Source of the DNA: Thermoprotei archaeon
GTDB lineage: Archaea > Thermoproteota > Thermoprotei_A > Sulfolobales > Fervidicoccaceae
Length of the DNA: 5,352 nucleotides
NCBI GenBank assembly: GCA_022759165.1
Contig: JAEMPT010000011.1
Coordinates: forward strand, 1 to 5,352
Reading direction: 5' to 3'
Part shown: one piece after another, positions 1-4,725 of the stretch
Layout of the letters: every line of letters begins with the position of its first letter
How positions within the stretch are numbered: position 1 is the stretch's first letter
Program-made: the position numbers and the translations under genes
The notes under the pieces: generated by a model
The model's database searches: none
The model's input: only the letters and a program-made list of their open reading frames with translations
Told to the model about the DNA's origin: nothing

Positions 1-24
1 AGTGAAGTTTATGAATCAATCTAA

Positions 25-62
25 ATAAATATATAATTATACAATAACATTATGAAACGTTA
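25..62 (+). promoter_or_regulatory. Putative archaeal promoter of the aminotransferase gene
   Basis: An A/T-only run, with an AATATATAA core near 28-37, lies about 50 bases upstream of the TTG start at 82. A TATA box there would place transcription initiation about 25 bases downstream, around 55-62, leaving a short leader that contains the GGGGATG ribosome-binding site at 71-77. The placement is typical for archaea, but the whole stretch is so AT-rich that the exact box is uncertain. Confidence 0.5.
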
Positions 63-70
63 AAAAAATT

Positions 71-77
71 GGGGATG
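71..77 (+). promoter_or_regulatory. Ribosome-binding site selecting a TTG start
   Basis: GGGGATG resembles the archaeal Shine-Dalgarno consensus GGAGGTGATC and sits 4 bases before the TTG at 82. The nearer ATG (75) and GTG (77) are in other frames, and GTG-CTT-TGA stops at once. There is no other start codon in frame between the upstream stop TAA at 61 and position 82, so this site decides the start. Confidence 0.6.
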
Positions 78-81
78 TGCT

Positions 82-1281
82 TTGAGGATAAACTACCAGC
101 TGAGAGAGCTTGAAGGCGAACAGGCTTTCTTCTTCCTTTCAAAAGCCAGAGAAGTAGCAAAAGAAACCGGGAAAGAGATAATAAGCTTCGGTATAGGTCA
201 GCCCGATTTCGACACCTTCTCGCATATAAAAGAAGCAGCGAAGAGAGCGATAGATGAAGGTAAAACGGGATATACGGAGTCGGCCGGCATACCTGAGCTT
301 AGGGAGACAATAGCAAATTACTTGAACAAAAGATATGGAGCGGGCGTCAATTATAAGAACGTTTTAGTAACTACAGGAGGGAAGACAGCCATCTTCCTAG
401 CAATGGTAGGTGTTGTGCAACGTGACACCGAAGTTCTCATCGTAGAACCTTCGTATTATGCTTATGGTCAGGTTGCTAAGTTCCTTGGAGCAAGGCCAAT
501 ATATGTCCCCTTGAAGTGGATGGGAAAGGACATAGGATTTGAATTAGACCTAGAAGAAGTGAAGAAGAGGATCTCGCCCAAGACGAGCGCTATAGTAATC
601 AACAACCCCGATAACCCGACGGGCAATGTATTCGAAAAGGAAAAAATAAAAGCTCTATTTGACCTCGCAAGAGATCATAACTTAGCTTTAATTTCTGACG
701 AGGTATATGATTACTTCGTATATGATGGAGATTTCTTTAGTGTCACGCAACTTGGAGGATGGACGGAGAATTCCGTCCTTATACAGTCTTTCAGTAAGAC
801 GTTTAGCATGACTGGGTGGAGGCTCGGTTACCTGGCAGCGAAGGAAGAGCTTATATCCTTGCTTGATACAATGGCTGTTAACTTGTATAGTTGTGCTCCA
901 AACTTCGTCCAGTGGGCAGGAATTGAGGCGCTTAACGGAGATTTTTCTCCAACATATAAAATGATATCAGAGTTCAACGAAAGGAGGAAGCTCCTCTACA
1001 ATAGGTTAAGCGAAATAAACGGCGTTGAAGCATATATGCCAGGAGGAGCATTTTATATGTTTCCTAGGATAGCACAGGTGCTTAAATCGACGGGCATGTC
1101 AATTAGAGACTTTGTTTTCAGGCTCCTTAGGGAAAAGGGAGTATTGGTCCTTCCTGGTAATAGCTTTTCGTCCCATTACGGTGAAGAGTTCATAAGGTTG
1201 AGTTATGCCACGAAGAGAGAAAAAATAGAAAGAGGAACTGAACTTATCAAAGAATTTGTCGAAGAGCACAAAAAGGATTGA
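82..1281 (+). CDS. PLP-dependent class I aminotransferase (aspartate aminotransferase-like)
   Basis: This 399-residue protein is a full-length fold-type I aminotransferase, probably cytosolic, transferring an amino group between an amino acid and a 2-oxoacid with pyridoxal phosphate. Visible family motifs are GIGQPDF (37-43), GYTESAG with the following PELRE (63-75), NNPDNPTG (174-181, with the cofactor-contacting Asn178), SDEVYD (205-210, Asp206 for the pyridine nitrogen and Tyr209), the Schiff-base lysine Lys239 in SFSKTFSMTGWRLGY, phosphate-binding Arg247, and carboxylate-binding Arg372 in IRLSYA. This is the class I-gamma archaeal/bacterial arrangement. The substrate could be aspartate, alanine or an aromatic amino acid; motifs alone do not separate these, so I give no symbol. 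It starts with TTG behind GGGGATG. It appears monocistronic, with its own TATA-like promoter and a T-tract after the stop, and faces convergent minus-strand genes. I see no missing key residue. Confidence 0.95.
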   Translation: MRINYQLRELEGEQAFFFLSKAREVAKETGKEIISFGIGQPDFDTFSHIKEAAKRAIDEGKTGYTESAGIPELRETIANYLNKRYGAGVNYKNVLVTTGGKTAIFLAMVGVVQRDTEVLIVEPSYYAYGQVAKFLGARPIYVPLKWMGKDIGFELDLEEVKKRISPKTSAIVINNPDNPTGNVFEKEKIKALFDLARDHNLALISDEVYDYFVYDGDFFSVTQLGGWTENSVLIQSFSKTFSMTGWRLGYLAAKEELISLLDTMAVNLYSCAPNFVQWAGIEALNGDFSPTYKMISEFNERRKLLYNRLSEINGVEAYMPGGAFYMFPRIAQVLKSTGMSIRDFVFRLLREKGVLVLPGNSFSSHYGEEFIRLSYATKREKIERGTELIKEFVEEHKKD

Positions 1282-1302
1282 AAATGAAGCTAAAATATCG
1301 TG

Positions 1303-1317
1303 CCTTTTTCTTTTTTT
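1303..1317 (+). terminator. T-tract terminator after the aminotransferase gene
   Basis: A CC followed by five T, one C and seven T begins 21 bases after the TGA stop. Archaeal RNA polymerase terminates at such T-tracts without needing a hairpin. A second T-run at 1333-1338, inside the AT-rich imperfect inverted repeat TTAAAA(1321-1326)/TTTTAA(1335-1340), could act as backup. Confidence 0.6.
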
Positions 1318-1341
1318 AAATTAAAAGCCGGGTTTTTTAAG

Positions 1342-1560
1342 CTTCAAAGCCTTCTATTACTTGGTTATATTCGAATAGCTATATATTTATGCAATGAAGA
1401 ATTATTAACATTGAAAAAGGGCTATAATCAACCCTGATTAAACTCTGGTTGTCTTGACTGCCCCCAGGAGAAAAAAGCAATTCGGAGCAGATGGGAGGGT
1501 ATTTCGCATTTATAGGAAAAATCGAATGTAAAATCTGTCGTACATTCGTTTGAGCCGACA
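1342..1560 (+). mobile_element. Copy A: tnpB-less IS200/IS605 right-end-like relic or structured RNA
   Basis: This occupies most of the 331-base gap between the convergent genes and has no credible ORF. It aligns in patches and in order with copy B at 4234-4453: CTTCAAAGCCTTCT (1342-1355) matches 13 of 14 bases at 4234-4247; GGTTGTCT...GACTGCCCC-CAG (1447-1467) matches 4345-4368; AATTC..A.CAGA (1480-1492) and a CAT..TAG.AAAA stretch follow. The copies measure 219 and 220 bases between equivalent points. A perfect 8-bp hairpin, CGAATGTA (1523-1530) with TACATTCG (1541-1548), takes the place of B's terminal hairpin and is followed by TTTGAGCCGACA, like B's tail AGAGGAAGTCA. Upstream are a hairpin TAATCA/TGATTA (1425-1440) and CTC-TGG/CCA-G-GAG (1443-1470). 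A TATA-like TATATATTTA at about 1379-1388 could drive transcription from around 1410. The shape recalls archaeal IS605 right ends, where the omega RNA and terminal hairpin lie. Alternatives are a degenerate MITE or an unrelated structured RNA. The left boundary is unsure. Confidence 0.45.
1523..1560 (+). repeat. Perfect inverted repeat with overlapping pseudoknot pairing
   Basis: Stem 1 is CGAATGTA (1523-1530) with TACATTCG (1541-1548), 8 of 8 pairs, 10-base loop. The last five loop bases TGTCG (1536-1540) are complementary to CGACA (1556-1560), giving stem 2 of an H-type pseudoknot with connecting loops of 5, 0 and 7 bases, which is sterically reasonable. The pairing is seen directly; that it forms in an RNA is inference. 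Confidence 0.5.
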
Positions 1561-1561
1561 A

Positions 1562-1574
1562 ATTTAAAAAAAGT
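1562..1574 (-). terminator. T-tract terminator for the TRAM/adenosine kinase unit
   Basis: Read on the minus strand, a C followed by seven T, three A and three T lies about 40 bases past the adenosine kinase stop codon at 1613. It is the only strong T-tract downstream of that gene and abuts the right edge of copy A. Confidence 0.5.
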
Positions 1575-1612
1575 GATTAAGAGCAATTAAAAGCAAGGGC
1601 TTCGATTTGCGC

Positions 1613-2119
1613 TTACCTTTTATAGCCGATTTTTTTCAAAAATTCAATCCTCTCGATTTCGTCATCTTTTCCTTCTACCCCAATCGGGACAAACCCATCG
1701 ACTACCCCCAGTATAGCCCTTCCTTGTTCCGTTTCAGCCACGATCACTTGCACTGGATTAGCAGTTGCTACATAGAGGGTTACAACTTCTTGGACGTTCT
1801 TAAGTGCATTCAAGACGTTTATAGGCCACCCATTTCTAAGATAGATTACAAAAGTGTGCCCCGCTCCTATACTTTTTGCGGCATCAACCGCCATCGATAT
1901 AAGTTCCTCGTCATTCCCATCTCGGCGAATCAGCCTCTTTCCACTAGCCTCGACAAATGCTAGACCGAACTTAATTGAAATCGAGCTGGTAACTAATGCC
2001 TCGTAAATATCCTCTACGCTTTTAATAAAATGGCTCCTGCCGATTATTACGTTTGATCCATCAGGTACATTTACATTTATAATTTCAAATTTGAGTGGGG
2101 GAGATCCCAATTTAACCAC
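1613..2119 (-). CDS. Adenosine-specific kinase family protein (DUF355, PF04008/COG1839)
   Basis: This 168-residue protein matches the small archaeal/thermophile family first called DUF355 and later adenosine-specific kinase after work on the Pyrobaculum protein; the reported role is ATP-dependent phosphorylation of adenosine to AMP in the cytosol. Family landmarks visible here are VIIGRSHFIKSVEDIYEAL (24-42), KFGLAFVEASGKRLIR (50-65), GND (68-70), IGAGHTFVIYL (84-94), PINVLNALK (99-107), VATANPVQVIVAETEQGRAI (117-136), LGVVDG (137-142) and the closing IGYK. The length is normal for the family. A family cysteine is often found where this protein has Val56 (FCEASG versus FVEASG). The start is GTG, directly after the TGA of the upstream TRAM gene with no base between them, so translation is probably coupled; a TTG at codon 4 is a possible alternative. 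The assignment to the family is secure; the exact in vivo substrate is less so. Confidence 0.92.
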   Translation of the reverse strand: MVKLGSPPLKFEIINVNVPDGSNVIIGRSHFIKSVEDIYEALVTSSISIKFGLAFVEASGKRLIRRDGNDEELISMAVDAAKSIGAGHTFVIYLRNGWPINVLNALKNVQEVVTLYVATANPVQVIVAETEQGRAILGVVDGFVPIGVEGKDDEIERIEFLKKIGYKR

Positions 2120-2413
2120 TCACTTAAGCACTTCTAATAAATCTGCCAGAGCTTCTTCTCCCCTTTTTTCTATTATTTTAACTTTAACTTTATCTCCTAC
2201 AGTGCATCCGCCGTTGACGTGTATCTTTATTTTGTTGATCAATCCAACCCCCCTGCCCTTTTCATCTATATCGCTTATTTCAAGCGTCACCACTGCTCCC
2301 AGATAGACCTTATTATGGGGGCCGAATTCATCTGGCTTTGGGATCTTCGGATATACGCTCCATCTAGAATAATCTCTAGTATATACTTCCTTATGATCTC
2401 TATATTTAGTCAT
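2120..2413 (-). CDS. TRAM-domain RNA-binding protein
   Basis: A small protein of 97 residues from the ATG at 2413, or 102 from the ATG at 2428. Numbering from 2428, residues about 38-100 form a TRAM beta-barrel: VYLGAVVTLEISDIDEKGRGVGLINKIKIHVNGG then VGDKVKVKIIEKR. Stand-alone archaeal TRAM proteins are thought to bind RNA and act like RNA chaperones. The N-terminal 35 residues are rich in basic and aromatic residues (RDHKEVYTRDYSRWSVYPK), plausibly an additional nucleic-acid contact. I prefer the start at 2413 because GGTGGT (2426-2421) lies 7 bases before it and because the TATA-like box near 2449 would put the transcript start at about 2422-2424, inside the longer reading. Its TGA stop directly abuts the adenosine kinase GTG, so the two form an operon. 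The link between RNA binding and adenosine phosphorylation is not explained by the sequence. Confidence 0.88.
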   Translation of the reverse strand: MTKYRDHKEVYTRDYSRWSVYPKIPKPDEFGPHNKVYLGAVVTLEISDIDEKGRGVGLINKIKIHVNGGCTVGDKVKVKIIEKRGEEALADLLEVLK

Positions 2414-2444
2414 TAACAATACCACCATAAACTTTCGAAATAGC

Positions 2445-2455
2445 TAAATTTAATA
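2445..2455 (-). promoter_or_regulatory. TATA-like promoter element of the TRAM/adenosine kinase operon
   Basis: On the minus strand this reads TATTAAATTTA, preceded by the purine-rich AAGG, which could serve as a BRE. Initiation about 25 bases downstream falls near 2422-2424. The 117-base gap to the upstream minus-strand gene and this box suggest the operon has its own promoter. Confidence 0.5.
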
Positions 2456-2545
2456 CCTTGGCCTTTAATCGACCCTTATTCTTTTTAGAAACTCTTTTTT
2501 CGTTCATGCGAATTTTCCTGCTTCGACTTTCTAAAACTAGATTAT

Positions 2546-3172
2546 TCATCTCTCCCTTATTAATTTAATGGATATTTCTTCAGTTAGCCTCAAAATATCT
2601 TTGAGCATCCTAATCTCATCCTGAAACTCGCTTTCCCTTTCCGTCATCCTTCTAAGGACTTCTTCAACATGTATTAGGTCTTCGAAGGCGATCTTCCTAA
2701 ACAGCTTTTTATCCGCATAATCGAGCCTTGATTTGATTGCCATTTTTTTCAAGATATCCACCATCCTCATCGGTTCAAGGGAGGCATACATAGCTTTTAT
2801 TATTCTGCGGGAGTCATCTTCTTCCAGCTTTTCTGACAAGTTAAGCTCTCTCTCTATAGCTGAAAAGTCGTAAAATCTCCACCAATGTTGCTTGCTGGAC
2901 CTATAAGAAGTTTCGATTAGCCCGTACTTTCTTTCCATCACGGTCAAGATAGCTTTTGGATTATATTCATCTCCCATACTTTCCAGGAATTTTTTTAACC
3001 CTTTGTAATCGAAATCTCCTAAAGAGTTTTCCCCATTAGAATAAACTTCTTTAGCTCTCATTACTGCAGCCTGGAGGACTATCTTGCCTTTTTCACCATA
3101 ATCGTTCAAAAAAGATCTCAACCTGGCGTTTAAACTAATTACTATCGGTCTGTCCTCCTCTTCAATTGCCAA
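2546..3172 (-). CDS. Conserved-looking hypothetical protein, possible winged helix plus coiled coil
   Basis: I do not recognise this 208-residue, highly charged soluble protein with certainty. No signal peptide or membrane segment is visible. Residues 28-66 look helical (KGKIVLQAAVMRAKEVY, then DYKGLKKFLESMG). Residues 68-103 (DEYNPKAILTVMERKYGLIETSY followed by QHWWRFYDF) read like a recognition helix and beta-hairpin wing, so a winged-helix DNA-binding or protein-interaction module is plausible. Residues 163-206 (from FEDLIHVEEVLRRM to IKLIRER) have heptad-like spacing and probably form a coiled coil. The start is TTG; it is the first usable start codon in the frame, with AAGGG at 3186-3182 about 9 bases upstream as a weak ribosome-binding site. 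It is divergent from the PHP gene and separated by 117 bases from the TRAM operon. A regulator or chromatin-associated role is only inference. Confidence 0.75.
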   Translation of the reverse strand: MAIEEEDRPIVISLNARLRSFLNDYGEKGKIVLQAAVMRAKEVYSNGENSLGDFDYKGLKKFLESMGDEYNPKAILTVMERKYGLIETSYRSSKQHWWRFYDFSAIERELNLSEKLEEDDSRRIIKAMYASLEPMRMVDILKKMAIKSRLDYADKKLFRKIAFEDLIHVEEVLRRMTERESEFQDEIRMLKDILRLTEEISIKLIRER

Positions 3173-3204
3173 GAGACTCAGCCCTTTCAGACTACAAATA
3201 GTTT

Positions 3205-3241
3205 CGCCGATCTTAAAAAACTTAATCGACCTAAAAATAAA
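3205..3241. promoter_or_regulatory. Shared divergent promoter region
   Basis: The intergenic stretch between the TTG at 3172 (minus) and the PHP start (plus) contains CTTAAAAAACTTAA at 3212-3225, which resembles a TATA box read in either direction. From its centre near 3217, a start about 26 bases away would fall near 3191 on the minus strand and near 3243 on the plus strand, both giving short leaders. A second candidate for the plus strand is CTAAAAATAAA at 3231-3241, but that would make the PHP transcript nearly leaderless. Confidence 0.45.
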
Positions 3242-3265
3242 CTATCTTTTAAAAGAGGAATGAGA

Positions 3266-3955
3266 ATGACAAAAATCCAAGCTGATCTTCATATACATTC
3301 TTGTTATAGCGACGGGGAGCCAACTCCACGTGAGATTTTGATGAAAGCTGTCCAGAAGAAATTGAGAGTCATATCTATCACTGACCATAATACCTTTTTA
3401 GGCTCAGTTGAAGCCATAAGATTAGCTAAAGAAAAGAAGATCGACATTTTGGTATTAATCGGAAACGAGGTGCGAACTCTTCTTGGAGATGTGTTGCTAT
3501 ATTGTTCTGCGCCGATCGAAATCAAGCCTTACCCTGACTTAGATGAGTTATCGGATATTGCGGATGAGAGCGGATGCATCGCAGTACCCGCGCATCCGTT
3601 TGATAGAGTGAGAAAGGGGATAGGGGCAAAAGGGCTTGAATTATTGGGAAAAAAATTGTACGCCATCGAATGCTATAACGCTTTTTCTTCAAAGCTTGTA
3701 AATGACAAAGCACACAAGTACGCTGAATTTTTAGGAAAAAAATGCTTAGCGAACAGTGATGCACACACGCTAAAAGCTATAGGTGCTTTTTCAACTATAA
3801 TGGAAATAGATCTAGAGGAGGGTTTCGAAGGATTTAGGAAAGCCATCATTAGCCAACCGTTGGAGCCGAATCACCATGAAACCACCCTTTTGCTTTATTT
3901 AGATAAGTGGAGATGGAGCTTAGCGAGGAGGATCAAGCCACGAGAGTGTTTCTGA
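3266..3955 (+). CDS. PHP-domain metal-dependent phosphoesterase
   Basis: A PHP-family protein, 229 residues from the ATG at 3266 or 231 from the ATG at 3260. The later ATG is preferred because GAGG at 3255-3258 is 7 bases before it and only 1 base before the other. Numbered from 3260, the metal-site motifs are all present: DLHIHSCYSDG (9-19, His11, His13, Asp18), TDHNT (41-45, Asp42, His43), GNE (68-70, Glu70), AHPFD (111-115, His112), ECYN (137-140) and NSDAHT (165-170, Asp167, His169). The family hydrolyses phosphate mono- or diesters with two or three metal ions in a distorted TIM barrel; histidinol phosphatase and nucleoside/oligonucleotide phosphatases are members, and the substrate cannot be read from this sequence. 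The length fits the small TrpH-like stand-alone group. The C-terminus is basic and Trp-containing (DKWRWSLARRIKPR). Its end overlaps the ferredoxin gene, indicating a shared transcript. Confidence 0.9.
   Translation: MTKIQADLHIHSCYSDGEPTPREILMKAVQKKLRVISITDHNTFLGSVEAIRLAKEKKIDILVLIGNEVRTLLGDVLLYCSAPIEIKPYPDLDELSDIADESGCIAVPAHPFDRVRKGIGAKGLELLGKKLYAIECYNAFSSKLVNDKAHKYAEFLGKKCLANSDAHTLKAIGAFSTIMEIDLEEGFEGFRKAIISQPLEPNHHETTLLLYLDKWRWSLARRIKPRECF
3927..3934 (+). promoter_or_regulatory. Internal ribosome-binding site for the ferredoxin gene
   Basis: GGAGGATC lies inside the last codons of the PHP gene. It is the only strong Shine-Dalgarno match near the ferredoxin start region and lies upstream of the GTG at 3946 (14 bases from the GGAGG core, longer than usual). 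No comparable site precedes the alternative starts at 3907 (GTG) or 3913 (ATG). Confidence 0.45.
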
Positions 3956-4185
3956 GGATTTTTCCAAAGAAAAGGGTACGCATATCAACTAAATGCACAA
4001 ACTGCTTAAAATGTCTCGAGGTGTGTCCTACTGGAGCCATATATCTTAAAAACGGAAAGCTATTAGTTGAAGTAAAGAAATGCGTTGCCTGCTATGCTTG
4101 TGTAATAACTTGCCCTGAGAAGGCTATAACCATAGAGTGGTTCGACGGCAGATTAGAGGAAGTGGAAGTCGAGGACAATATTTAA
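3946..4185 (+). CDS. Small 2[4Fe-4S] ferredoxin-type protein
   Basis: The protein has two complete bacterial-type cluster motifs. Counted from the longest possible start at 3907, the first is Cys30, Cys33, Cys36, Cys40-Pro (CTNCLKCLEVCP) and the second Cys59, Cys62, Cys65, Cys69-Pro (CVACYACVITCP), each CxxCxxCxxxCP, separated by an 18-residue GAIYLKNGKLLVEVKK spacer region. Two [4Fe-4S] clusters are expected, so the protein carries electrons or serves as the ferredoxin subunit of an oxidoreductase. The N-terminal KKRVRI is basic and the C-terminal tail acidic (RLEEVEVEDN). Starts at 3907, 3913 and 3946 are all open; I chose GTG 3946 because of the GGAGG upstream and the small 10-base overlap with the PHP gene, giving 79 residues. 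Co-transcription with the PHP gene is very likely; the partner enzyme is not in the window. Confidence 0.85.
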   Translation: MFLRIFPKKRVRISTKCTNCLKCLEVCPTGAIYLKNGKLLVEVKKCVACYACVITCPEKAITIEWFDGRLEEVEVEDNI

Positions 4186-4202
4186 GGGATTTACAATTGA
4201 GG

Positions 4203-4222
4203 CCTCGCCCATCAAGGCGGGG
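4203..4222 (+). repeat. GC-rich hairpin at the left end of copy B
   Basis: CCTCGCC (4203-4209) pairs with GGCGGGG (4216-4222) around a CATCAA loop. It begins 9 bases after the TTAC at 4191-4194, a spacing compatible with a left-end hairpin of an IS200/IS605-type element. It could also stabilise the 3' end of the ferredoxin transcript. Confidence 0.5.
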
Positions 4223-4250
4223 ATGAATAAAAACTTAAAAGCCTTCTCGG

Positions 4251-4263
4251 TTTTAATTTTTTT
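4251..4263 (+). terminator. Possible T-tract terminator downstream of the ferredoxin gene
   Basis: TTTTAATTTTTTT lies 66 bases after the ferredoxin stop and downstream of the GC-rich hairpin. It also closes an imperfect inverted repeat with TTAAAAGCC at 4235-4243. It could end the PHP-ferredoxin transcript, or alternatively be part of a promoter for the structured segment that follows. Confidence 0.35.
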
Positions 4264-4293
4264 GATGGATGATTAAGATTAGAACTGCGGTTG

Positions 4294-4346
4294 CCCCCTA
4301 AGCTCTTGGATGCCGGATCGGCAACCACATGAACATGTGTAGGGGG
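4294..4346 (+). ncRNA. Predicted three-way-junction RNA structure within copy B
   Basis: CCCCCTA (4294-4300) is exactly complementary to TAGGGGG (4340-4346) and encloses two perfect hairpins: TGCCG/CGGCA (4311-4315 with 4319-4323) and CACATG/CATGTG (4326-4331 with 4334-4339, AA loop). An alternative helix GGTTGCC (4289-4295) with GGCAACC (4320-4326) is mutually exclusive with it, so the segment could switch between two folds. The pairings are seen directly; transcription and function are inferred. Confidence 0.5.
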
Positions 4347-4473
4347 TTTTCGCCCCGACTGCCCCGCAGATGAAAGGATGTAATTCCCAACAGACGCGGA
4401 ATAAAAGAACCGTCATGTAGAAAACCTAGCCCTTCAGGGCTTAGAGGAAGTCAGGATAAAATAGGGATATGAA

Positions 4474-4725
4474 TTGATTGAAAAGTCTCTACTTTCCATA
4501 GGGTTCTTACTGATATTCATTGGGTTTGCATTTCTACTGATAGGCGGTATATTATTGGCCCTAAGAAGCGGAGGAGAAGTTGAAGGTGGAGGGATTATCT
4601 TTATCGGGCCAATTCCGATAGTCTGGGGATCTTCGAAGGAGATAACTAGAAATCTTTTAATAGTTGCAGCAGTCATCAGTAGTTTGTTGCTAATCGCGTA
4701 TATATTCCAGTACATAAAACATTGA
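4474..4725 (+). CDS. TIGR00304/DUF131 family small membrane protein
   Basis: This 83-residue protein has two transmembrane helices, about residues 6-30 (a run of Leu, Ile, Phe and Gly) and 60-80. The connecting stretch GGEVEGGGIIFIGPIPIVWGSSKE (33-56) contains the EGGG.IFIGPIPI signature I associate with the archaeal family TIGR00304 (DUF131), whose function is unknown. Length and topology fit. The start is TTG, with GGGAT at 4464-4468 five bases upstream; the nearby ATG at 4469 runs into TGA after one codon. The gene starts only about 20 bases after the inferred right end of copy B, so its leader is formed at that junction. Its stop overlaps the start of the acetyltransferase gene, so the two are coupled. 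Confidence 0.88.
   Translation: MIEKSLLSIGFLLIFIGFAFLLIGGILLALRSGGEVEGGGIIFIGPIPIVWGSSKEITRNLLIVAAVISSLLLIAYIFQYIKH

Larger units (their letters stand above)
4195..4453 (+). mobile_element. Copy B: tnpB-less IS200/IS605-like element or structured RNA
   Basis: The gap between the ferredoxin and membrane-protein genes is densely structured. In order: TTAC (4191-4194), a target tetranucleotide used by some IS200/IS605 elements; a 7-bp hairpin CCTCGCC/GGCGGGG (4203-4222, one G-T pair); a T-tract (4251-4263); a three-way junction (4294-4346); the core GACTGCCCC (4357-4365) shared with copy A; GAACCGTCATGTAGAAAACC (4407-4426); and a terminal hairpin CTAGCCC/GGGCT-T-AG (4426-4444) followed by AGAGGAAGTCA. 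The 3' pattern is what I remember from right ends of archaeal IS605/IS1341 elements, where the omega RNA and the end of tnpB overlap. One frame gives a tail-like NCGCPLSSWMPDRQPHEHV but then stops and has further stops, so no functional tnpB end is encoded. It is read as a relic, a MITE-like element or a stand-alone omega-like RNA. Boundaries 4195 and 4453 are inferred; another reading is an unrelated ncRNA or leader. Confidence 0.5.

Noticed and set aside
1410..1560. RNase P RNA, SRP RNA or an H/ACA guide RNA in the convergent gap
   Set aside because: I found no diagnostic core sequences for RNase P or SRP RNA. The terminal ACA-like CGACA is not preceded by a basal stem and kink-turn as H/ACA guides need.
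1379..1561. Minus-strand 60-residue ORF in the convergent gap
   Set aside because: Its sequence shows no domain or compositional sign of a real protein, it overlaps the paired RNA-like structure of copy A, and it has no ribosome-binding site.
1607..1963. Plus-strand 118-residue ORF
   Set aside because: It lies antisense to the clearly conserved adenosine kinase gene, so it is a shadow frame.
2091..2416. Two plus-strand ORFs of 71 and 65 residues
   Set aside because: They are antisense to the TRAM gene; low-complexity Ser/Thr/Leu composition reflects the opposite strand.
3304..3764. Minus-strand ORFs opposite the PHP gene
   Set aside because: The PHP motifs on the plus strand explain this DNA; the opposite frames have no recognisable features.
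4285..4340. Possible degenerate C-terminus of a TnpB protein on the plus strand
   Set aside because: One frame reads NCGCPLSSWMPDRQPHEHV before a stop, which resembles transposase tails, but it is too short, lacks the zinc-finger and RuvC motifs, and has further in-frame stops downstream; it is mentioned under copy B and not called as a pseudogene.
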